14,198 bases of DNA from Paracoccaceae bacterium (GTDB taxonomy: Bacteria > Pseudomonadota > Alphaproteobacteria > Rhodobacterales > Rhodobacteraceae): positions 1-14,198 of the forward strand of contig PWWF01000388.1 in NCBI GenBank assembly GCA_003561595.1, written 5' to 3'. Positions within the stretch are counted from its first letter, which is position 1. Each line of letters starts with the position of its first letter. Below the pieces are notes generated by a model that was given only the letters and a program-made list of their open reading frames with translations, did not search any database and was not told the origin of the DNA. The position numbers and the translations under genes were made by a program. Below are positions 7,848-14,198 of this stretch, piece after piece.

Positions 7848-8117
7848 GCATTGCCTGTATCGGGGTCCGCGCGTTCTGAAGGCGGTGCATTCCGGCATCA
7901 GGAGGCCCTTGTTGCGACGGCCATGGTTGAAAACCAATAGGCAAACAGCGCTTGATCTTGTAGCCTGACAGCGAAAACACTTGCACATCTTGCGGACGGG
8001 CTGTTCCGGCGCCTGTCCCGGTGCCAATGATAACAGGTCGGCCTGACCCGGCATCCACCCGGGCGCGCAGGTCGCGGATGAGGGGTGCGGAACGTGGTCA
8101 ATCTGGTACATGATGCG

Positions 8118-8651
8118 ATGCGGCCTGCGGGGTGGCGCGCGCGGTCAGCAGGCTTGCCGATGCTGTGTGTCGCGATGCTTCTGGCGTCCTGCGAACCGGC
8201 GGGCACGCTGGGCGGGTCGAGCGGGTCGGCGAATGATTATCTGGTCGCGCGGCAGGCGCTCGAGACCGGGAATTACGCGCTGGCAATCCGGCGGTATGAG
8301 CGGTTGATCGACCAGGCCGGCACATCGGCCGGGCGGCTGCAACTGGAATACGCCCACAGCCTGCTGCGCGCCGGGCAGTTCGAACGCGCGATCGCAAGCA
8401 GCAGCGAATTGTTGCAGGCATCCGATGGCAGTGTTGCCGCCAATGCGCGCGCCGTGCGCGGGACCGCGCGGCATGAAGCGGCGCGCAGCATGATCGCGCA
8501 GGGGCAATCGGGGTCCGAGGCGCGCAGCCTGCTCGAAGGCGCGCGCAGCGATCTGGGTGCCTTCGTCGAAAGCCACCCGCAGCTTGATGCAGCGGGCGCC
8601 ATGGCCGCGCGGTTGCAGATGATCGCTTCCGATCTGCGCGGACTGGGCTGA
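8118..8651 (+). CDS. Outer-membrane-type lipoprotein with TPR-like repeats
   Basis: From ATG 8118 the product has 177 residues. Residues 1-24 are a lipoprotein signal peptide with a basic start (RPAGWRAR), a hydrophobic core and the lipobox LLASC, giving lipidated Cys25. A Gly/Ser linker follows, then helical repeats of TPR character: about 40-66 (ARQALETGNYALAIRRYERL) and 70-103 (LEYAHSLLRAGQFERAIASS), with further helices to about 150. I cannot name the family. It diverges from gspC and precedes matB by 39 bases. TPR lipoproteins (PilF/PilW) are pilotins for the type IV pilus secretin PilQ, so a role with GspD is a reasonable guess, not shown. An alternative GTG start at 8085 would add 11 residues before an already complete signal peptide; a GGATGAGG lies just ahead of it, so it cannot be excluded. 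Confidence 0.8.
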   Translation: MRPAGWRARSAGLPMLCVAMLLASCEPAGTLGGSSGSANDYLVARQALETGNYALAIRRYERLIDQAGTSAGRLQLEYAHSLLRAGQFERAIASSSELLQASDGSVAANARAVRGTARHEAARSMIAQGQSGSEARSLLEGARSDLGAFVESHPQLDAAGAMAARLQMIASDLRGLG

Positions 8652-8690
8652 GCGCCGCGCCGCCTGCGACAGGACTTGAAGGCACGATCC

Positions 8691-10205
8691 ATGACCAACC
8701 CGCTCTATGATGCCCTGTTCGCGCCGCTGTCGGGGCAGGACCGGGGGTTTCTGCACCTGCCCGATGGCCGCGAAATAACGGCCGCAATGTTTCACGACAT
8801 GACAGCGCGAAGCGCGAATGCCCTGCGCGCCACCGGGCTGCGGCCCGGGGACCGGGTTGCCGTTCAGGCCAGCAAAAGCCCCGAGATGCTGGCGCTTTAC
8901 GCGGCGACGGTTGCGGCGGGGCTGGTGTTCCTGCCCCTCAACACCGCCTATACCCCCGAGGAACTGGCCTATTTCCTGTCCGATTGCGCGCCAGGCCTGC
9001 TTCTGGTGGACCCGGATCGCGCGGACATATGCGCGCCTCTGGCCGAGCGCCATGGCGCGCGCCTGGAAACACTGGGGCCGGGCGGCAGTTTCGACGCATT
9101 GGCAGCAACGCAATCCACCGACTTCACGCCCGCACCGCGCGCGGGCGATGATCTGGCCGCGCTGCTATACACTTCGGGCACGACCGGGCGGCCCAAGGGC
9201 GCGATGCTGACGCAGAAAAATCTGCTCTCGAATGCCCGCGCGCTGGTCGATGCCTGGCGCTTTACCCGCGATGATGTGCTGCTGCACGCGCTGCCGATCT
9301 TTCACACGCATGGGCTGTTCGTGGCCACCAATACAGTGGCGCTGGCCGGGGCCAGCATGCTGTTTCACCCAAGGTTCGATCTGGACCAGATCATCGCGGC
9401 CCTGCCGCGCGCCAGCGTGATGATGGGCGTGCCGACCTTTTATACGCGGCTGTTGCAGGACAGCCGCCTTGACCGCGATCTGGCCGCGCATATGCGGCTT
9501 TTCATCTCGGGCTCTGCGCCGCTTCTGGCGGAAACGCATCGCGACTGGCAGGCGCGCACGGGCCATGCGATACTGGAACGCTACGGCATGACCGAAACCA
9601 ATATGCTGACCTCGAACCCGTATGAGGGCGCGCGCCGTGCGGGCACTGTGGGCCAGCCCCTGCCGGGGGTGGAGCTGCGGATCGCCGCGCCCGACACCGG
9701 CACCCCGCTGCCGCAGGGCGAGACCGGCATGATCGAGGTGCGCGGCGCATCGGTCTTCAAGGGTTACTGGCAGATGCCGGAAAAGACCGCCGAGGAGTTC
9801 CGCGCGGACGGGTTCTTCATGACCGGCGATCTGGGGCGGATCGATGGGGACGGCTATCTTCATATCAGTGGACGGGCCAAGGATCTGGTCATCTCGGGCG
9901 GATACAACATCTATCCCAAAGAGGTCGAGCTGCTGCTGGACGAGATGCCGGGCGTGCTGGAAAGCGCTGTGATCGGCGTGCCGCACCCCGATTTCGGCGA
10001 AGCGGTGCTCGCGGTGCTGGCGCCGACGGGGGCGGGGCCGGATATTGCGGCGATCCGGGCCGCGATTGCCGACAGGCTGGCGCGCTACAAGCAGCCCAAG
10101 GCCTATGTCACGCTGCCGGAACTGCCGCGCAACACGATGGGCAAGGTGCAGAAAGCCGCCCTGCGCAAGGATTACGCGCAGTATTTCACGGACGAGTGCA
10201 CGTAG
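8691..10205 (+). CDS. matB: Malonyl-CoA synthetase MatB
   Basis: This acyl-adenylate-forming enzyme makes malonyl-CoA from malonate, ATP and CoA in the cytoplasm. The product has 504 residues, the usual MatB length. Visible core motifs are the P-loop YTSGTTGRPKG (160-170), HALPIFHTHGLF (199-210) and MGVPTFYTRLL (245-255) typical of MatB, RLFISGSAPLL (269-279), ERYGMTETNM (296-305), the adenylate-binding TGDLGR (378-383) and the C-terminal PRNTMGKVQK (479-488) with the catalytic lysine. By memory it follows the Rhodopseudomonas palustris enzyme almost motif for motif, which separates it from other acyl-CoA synthetases. ATG 8691 has GAAGG about 8 bases upstream; a TTG at 8676 in frame is less likely. 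No malonyl-CoA decarboxylase or malonate transporter is adjacent in the window. It may share a transcript with the lipoprotein gene before it. Confidence 0.95.
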   Translation: MTNPLYDALFAPLSGQDRGFLHLPDGREITAAMFHDMTARSANALRATGLRPGDRVAVQASKSPEMLALYAATVAAGLVFLPLNTAYTPEELAYFLSDCAPGLLLVDPDRADICAPLAERHGARLETLGPGGSFDALAATQSTDFTPAPRAGDDLAALLYTSGTTGRPKGAMLTQKNLLSNARALVDAWRFTRDDVLLHALPIFHTHGLFVATNTVALAGASMLFHPRFDLDQIIAALPRASVMMGVPTFYTRLLQDSRLDRDLAAHMRLFISGSAPLLAETHRDWQARTGHAILERYGMTETNMLTSNPYEGARRAGTVGQPLPGVELRIAAPDTGTPLPQGETGMIEVRGASVFKGYWQMPEKTAEEFRADGFFMTGDLGRIDGDGYLHISGRAKDLVISGGYNIYPKEVELLLDEMPGVLESAVIGVPHPDFGEAVLAVLAPTGAGPDIAAIRAAIADRLARYKQPKAYVTLPELPRNTMGKVQKAALRKDYAQYFTDECT

Positions 10206-10214
10206 CGCGCACGC

Positions 10215-13200
10215 TCACCCGACCAGCACGCGATTCAGCACATCGGCCAGTTCCTGCCGCTGCACGGGTTTGGGCAGCGTATCGACAAAGCCCGCATCCA
10301 GATAATCGGTCACCTGATCGGCCATGACATTTGCGGTCGCGGCGATGGCCACGGGCATGGGGCGGCCTGTGCGCGTGGCCTCTTCCTGCATGACGCGCAG
10401 CGCCTGCAAGCCGTCCATGACCGGCATCGAGATATCGAGCAGCATCAGATCGAACTCCTGCGCGCGCCACATGTCGCAGGCCTGCGCGCCGTTTTCGGCA
10501 AACCCGGCCTCCAGCCCCGAGCGGGACAGCATCAGCGCCAGAATCCGGCGATTGGTCGCATTGTCATCGGCCACCAGCACCCGGCGCCCGCGCAGCTTGT
10601 CGGCAAAGCCCGCGACCGGGTCCGTGGCCGATGTATGCAGTGCGCCCGTCTCATCCGGATCCGACGCGACGGGCACGACAAGGCGCACATCCGCCCGCGT
10701 GCCCTTGCCGGGTGCGCTGTCGATGCGGATTTCGCCCTCCATCAACTCGATCAGATTGCGCACGATGGTCATACCCAGCCCGCTGCCGCCAAAGCGCCGG
10801 GCCGTGCCGGCCTCTGCCTGCTCGAACGCGTCGAAGATGCGCTGCACCTCTTCGGGTGACATGCCGATGCCAGTATCGATCACGCTGAACTGCAACTCGC
10901 GCGGGTTGGTCGAATCGATCAGCAGCGTGACCGACCCCGATTGCGTGAACTTGATCGCATTGCTGAGCAGGTTCTGCAGGATCTGGGTGATGCGGGTTTC
11001 ATCGCCCATCCGGCGATTGCGCGCGCCGGGCGCAAAACGGATGGCAAACTCGACCCCCTTGGTCCGGGCATTCGCGCCATGCAGCGAATCGATCCGGTCA
11101 ACCAGTACATCCATGTCGAAGGGCCTGCGCTCCAGCCCCAGCTTGCCGGCCTCGACCCGCGAGATGTCCAGAATGTCATTGAGCAGGCTCAGCAGACTCC
11201 AGCCTGAATCGCGGATGGTGCGCAGCATGGCGGCCTGTTCGGGGCTCAGATCGGTATCGGCCAACAGATCGGCCATGCCCAGAACGCCGTTCAAGGGCGT
11301 GCGGATCTCATGGCTCATATTCGCGAGGAACTGGGATTTGGCGCGGCTCGCCGCCTCTGCCGCCTCTCGCGCGCGGATCATCTGGGTGATGTCCACGCGC
11401 AGGCCCACGCGCCCGCCCTCACGCGTGCGGGTGTCGCGGATGCGCACGATCCGCCCATCGCTGAGGGTTTCTAACAGCGGTGCATCCGCCAGATGGTGCC
11501 GGGCCAGCGCGGCGGCGATCCATGCCTCGGGCGTGCGATCACTGCGGTCGACGATCTCGCCGGTCTCGATTGCGCGGAGCAGGATATCCTCGAATGTCGC
11601 GCCCGGCACCGCAGCGGCAGAGGTCTTGGGATAGAGCTTGCGATAGCGCTCATTCGCCAGCACCAGCCGGTCCTCGGCGTCGAACAGCAGGAACCCGTCA
11701 TCCAGCGCCTCGACCGCATCGACAAGCTGTTGGCGCGCGCGGGCGGCCGCAGCTTCGGCAGCGCGGGCCTGTTCGCGGGCCTGATGCAATTCGGTGATGT
11801 CGACGCGCAGCCCGACGCGCCCGCCATCGGCGGTGGGCTGTTCCACAAGCTGCAGGACCGTGCCATCGCACAATTGGGTGACCATGGGCTTGCCTTCGCG
11901 ATAGGCGCTCAGCCGTTCCTGCAGCCATTCCTCTTCACGCCCGATCGCTTCGACATGATACCCCTTCTCGAGCCCGGCGCGCATGATCTCTTCCAGCCGA
12001 ATGCCGGGAACGATGGCATCCGCGTTGTCCTTGTGCAATTCGCGGTAGCGCTTGTTGGCCAGCACCAGCCGTTCCTGCGCGTCGAAATGGACGAACCCGT
12101 CCTTGAGCGCATCGATCGCCGCGACCAGCCGTTCCTGCCCGGTCTGCCGCCCCAGCGCCGTGGCGTAGTTGTTGGCCGTGGTTGCCAATGCATCGATGAC
12201 CTGCGGCGACCAGCACTCGAACGCGCCATCCCCCGGCATGTGACAGATATCAAAGCCCAGAAACCCGACGCAATGGCCGTCCGTGATCACCGGAAAGCAG
12301 CACATCGCCGCAATCTCTTGCGGGTGCAGAAGCGCGCGCTCCGCATCGGTCATGTGCTCGGGCGATTGCAGCACGAAATCGGTGCCCTGAATCAGATGGC
12401 TGGCCAGACGCTCCATCCCGACTGCGCGCAGGTTCTGGTTTTGCAGGATGGGGTTGTCGACATAGGGCTCGACCGTGCCATCGCACCATTCAAACACCTG
12501 CGAGATGATGCAATCGGCCCCGTCATCCCCGATCCTGACAGGCTGGTCCAGCATGAAGGCATAGGCGCGGTTGACCCCTGCGGCCTGTCCCACCTCGGCC
12601 AGCATGCGGTTGCGTTCGGTCACGATGTCATCGCTGCCCAGCAGACGCCGCGAGAAATCGGCGACAGCGGCCAGAATATCCTGCTGGCGTTTGTATTCGG
12701 TGATATCGGTCTCAACAGCGATAAAGCCGATATGCCGCCCGTCCTGATCGCGCCGGGGCTGGATTTCCAGACGCAGCCAATATTCCTGCCCCGAGCGGCT
12801 GCGGTTCAGGATATCGGCGGCCACAGGCTCGACCTTGTCCAGCGCGCGGCGGATGCGGGCGACCGTGTCGGGGTCGGTACGGTCACTGTGCAGAAAGCTG
12901 CCGGGCTTGCGTCCGCGCACCTCATCCAGGCGCCAGCCGGTGCGGGCCTCAAAGGCCGGGTTGACCCATTCGATCAGCCTGTCGCAGTCGGAGATGATGA
13001 CCAGGTTGCGGGTATGGCGCGCGACATCGCCCAACTGCTTGAGGGTTTCGAGCTGTTCGCGCTCTTCGGTGATATCCTCGATGAAATTGCAGATGATCCT
13101 CCGCCCGTCCTGTGACGGCAGTTGCATCCCGCGCAGCCGCACCGGATAGCGCCCGCCATCCTTGTGCGCAAAGGTCTTCGTGACCGGGCTGTAGGCGCCG

Positions 13201-14198
13201 GTTTCGCGCAGCTCTGCCTGCGCGCGGGTGTCATCCTCCGGGTTTTCGGGCAGTGCGAAGTCGCGGTAGTCGAGTTTCAGAAACTCCTCACGCGTATAGC
13301 CGGTCGGGGCCAGCATGGCGGGGTTGATATCGATTGTGGCGCCGGTGTCCAAATCATGCAGCGCAATGCCCACCGGCGAGGTTTCGACCAGCGCGGAATA
13401 GAGCGCATCGCGTTCGCGCACCTGCGCCTCGGCTGCGACCCGGTCGGTTATGTCACGGATGACAAACACATAGCCCGGTTTCTGACCGTCAAAATCGGCC
13501 ATGCGCGGGGCGGCGGACAGCTCGAACCAGGCCGGGCCATGCGGCATGTCAAGCTGGTAGTCCAAGCCCCGGACACTGCCTTTTTCCGTCGCGACCTGCA
13601 TTGCGTGCCGGCTCAACTCTGCCAGTTCCGGGGGCAGGACCTCTTCGGGGGTGCGGCCCAGAAACGACTCTCGCATCAGGAGCAGCCCCTGTTCATGGCT
13701 TGTATGGGCGTCAATGTAGCGGCCTTCGGCATCAAGCTCGAGCAGGATATCGGGCATGGTGTCCAGCTTCGCGCGCAGACGCGCCTGGGCGCGGCGCAGT
13801 TCCTGTTCCTCGGCCTTGCGCTCGGTGACGTCGCTGACAACCGCGATGGTCGTTGCCAGCTTGCCATCCGCATCATGGCGCGCCCGGATCGAGGCGCTGA
13901 CCCAGATCGCGGTGCCATCGACGCGCAGCAGGCGCAGATCATGCCGCGCGGCCACACCCGATGCCCGCGACAGAAACAGGGCTAATGCTGTTTCGCGGCG
14001 CGACGCTTCCAGAAAATCGGTAAAGGCGCGGCCTGTCAGATCCTTCACGCCCAGCATTTCGGCCATGCGGGGGTTGGCATAGCGGGTGGTGCCTGTCGCA
14101 TCCAGCACCCAGATCCCGTCATGCGCCAGTTCGACGATATCGGCGAAATCGCACAGGCGCGCGCGTTCATCGCGCCGCGCGGTGATATCCTCGAACGT
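10215..14198 (-). CDS. Multi-PAS hybrid sensor histidine kinase, 5' end outside window
   Basis: The frame is open from the right edge to TGA 10217-10215: 1,327 residues visible. I number from the first codon in the window (14198). The fragment opens with the end of a PAS/PAC unit (EDITARRDE), then PAS modules at about 18-127, 140-250, 265-378 and 390-502, a GAF-like region (~513-685), and two related PAS modules (~690-805 and ~824-941). The kinase core has the HisKA box SHEIRTPLNG with phospho-acceptor His963, the N box NLLSNAIKFT (~1075), G1 DTGIGM (~1108) and G2 FGGSGLGM (~1135). The C-terminal receiver shows Asp1211/Asp1212, phospho-acceptor Asp1255 (LLDISMPVMDG) and Lys1310. No membrane segment is seen in this part. 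There is no Hpt or DNA-binding output, so a separate phosphotransfer partner is expected. The signal sensed is unknown. Confidence 0.95.
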   Translation of the reverse strand, partial: TFEDITARRDERARLCDFADIVELAHDGIWVLDATGTTRYANPRMAEMLGVKDLTGRAFTDFLEASRRETALALFLSRASGVAARHDLRLLRVDGTAIWVSASIRARHDADGKLATTIAVVSDVTERKAEEQELRRAQARLRAKLDTMPDILLELDAEGRYIDAHTSHEQGLLLMRESFLGRTPEEVLPPELAELSRHAMQVATEKGSVRGLDYQLDMPHGPAWFELSAAPRMADFDGQKPGYVFVIRDITDRVAAEAQVRERDALYSALVETSPVGIALHDLDTGATIDINPAMLAPTGYTREEFLKLDYRDFALPENPEDDTRAQAELRETGAYSPVTKTFAHKDGGRYPVRLRGMQLPSQDGRRIICNFIEDITEEREQLETLKQLGDVARHTRNLVIISDCDRLIEWVNPAFEARTGWRLDEVRGRKPGSFLHSDRTDPDTVARIRRALDKVEPVAADILNRSRSGQEYWLRLEIQPRRDQDGRHIGFIAVETDITEYKRQQDILAAVADFSRRLLGSDDIVTERNRMLAEVGQAAGVNRAYAFMLDQPVRIGDDGADCIISQVFEWCDGTVEPYVDNPILQNQNLRAVGMERLASHLIQGTDFVLQSPEHMTDAERALLHPQEIAAMCCFPVITDGHCVGFLGFDICHMPGDGAFECWSPQVIDALATTANNYATALGRQTGQERLVAAIDALKDGFVHFDAQERLVLANKRYRELHKDNADAIVPGIRLEEIMRAGLEKGYHVEAIGREEEWLQERLSAYREGKPMVTQLCDGTVLQLVEQPTADGGRVGLRVDITELHQAREQARAAEAAAARARQQLVDAVEALDDGFLLFDAEDRLVLANERYRKLYPKTSAAAVPGATFEDILLRAIETGEIVDRSDRTPEAWIAAALARHHLADAPLLETLSDGRIVRIRDTRTREGGRVGLRVDITQMIRAREAAEAASRAKSQFLANMSHEIRTPLNGVLGMADLLADTDLSPEQAAMLRTIRDSGWSLLSLLNDILDISRVEAGKLGLERRPFDMDVLVDRIDSLHGANARTKGVEFAIRFAPGARNRRMGDETRITQILQNLLSNAIKFTQSGSVTLLIDSTNPRELQFSVIDTGIGMSPEEVQRIFDAFEQAEAGTARRFGGSGLGMTIVRNLIELMEGEIRIDSAPGKGTRADVRLVVPVASDPDETGALHTSATDPVAGFADKLRGRRVLVADDNATNRRILALMLSRSGLEAGFAENGAQACDMWRAQEFDLMLLDISMPVMDGLQALRVMQEEATRTGRPMPVAIAATANVMADQVTDYLDAGFVDTLPKPVQRQELADVLNRVLVG

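Larger units (their letters stand above)
7754..8117. promoter_or_regulatory. Divergent intergenic control region between gspC and the lipoprotein gene
   Basis: This stretch of about 360 bases has no convincing gene. Its left part (about 7760-7960) is AT-richer than its surroundings. It holds a candidate minus-strand promoter, a perfect inverted repeat in the predicted gspC leader, and the gspC ribosome site. I find no convincing sigma-70 promoter for the plus-strand lipoprotein gene. The last 33 bases could be coding if that gene starts at GTG 8085. Confidence 0.7.

Noticed and set aside
7924..7936. TGGTT-GAA-AACCA inverted repeat in the intergenic region
   Set aside because: Five-base arms are too short to stand out, and it is not placed near a start codon or a convincing promoter.
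7750..8058. Minus-strand open frame of 102 codons across the gspC upstream region
   Set aside because: No recognisable domain, mixed composition, it overlaps the gspC start and covers the candidate promoter and inverted repeat. It could be a remnant, but nothing supports a gene.
8676..8690. TTG start giving MatB five extra residues
   Set aside because: ATG 8691 has a better-placed GAAGG site and matches the usual MatB N-terminus; the TTG codon overlaps that ribosome site.
10190..10213. Possible bidirectional terminator between matB and the kinase
   Set aside because: The best stem has two adjacent mismatches and wobble pairs, and there is no T-run on either strand.
11493..13115. Plus-strand open frame of 540 codons opposite the kinase
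   Set aside because: Antisense shadow of the PAS/GAF region, with no family resemblance and no ribosome site.

Overview
The window is high-GC DNA with the gene density and codon use of an alphaproteobacterium. The malonyl-CoA synthetase matches the Rhodopseudomonas/rhizobial MatB type closely. The overall style (GC-rich third positions, a very large PAS-rich hybrid kinase, GTG and TTG starts) fits the Rhodobacteraceae, but that placement is inference. There are eight protein genes, two cut by the window edges. I see no tRNA, rRNA, CRISPR array, insertion sequence or integrase.

The left half, all on the minus strand and read from right to left, is a type II secretion (T2SS) block in canonical order: a gspC-like gene (6923-7753), the secretin gspD (4943-6910), the ATPase gspE (3427-4956) and the membrane platform gspF (2213-3430). 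The four are packed with abutting or overlapping ends. After a 140-base gap comes a secreted subtilisin-family (S8) protease (2072 to beyond base 1), on the same strand, where the major pseudopilin gene gspG would usually follow. It has a signal peptide, a propeptide, an intact Asp/His/Ser triad and many cysteines, so it is a plausible substrate of the secretion machine. No pseudopilin (G-K), gspL, gspM or prepilin peptidase gene is in the window. The GspC-like protein ends in an unusual acidic tail with tryptophan at every fourth residue.

Bases 7754-8117 form a divergent control region. It holds a candidate promoter for the gsp operon and, in the predicted leader, a perfect 9-bp inverted repeat. 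On the plus side a small lipoprotein with TPR-like repeats (8118-8651) diverges from gspC. TPR lipoproteins act as secretin pilotins in type IV pilus systems, so a link to GspD is possible.

The right half holds matB, malonyl-CoA synthetase (8691-10205, plus), which meets tail to tail, nine bases apart, a very large hybrid sensor histidine kinase (minus, 10215 to beyond 14198). Its visible 1,327 residues contain the end of one PAS domain, six further PAS modules, a GAF-like region, HisKA, HATPase and a C-terminal receiver. I see no functional link between matB or the kinase and the secretion genes.
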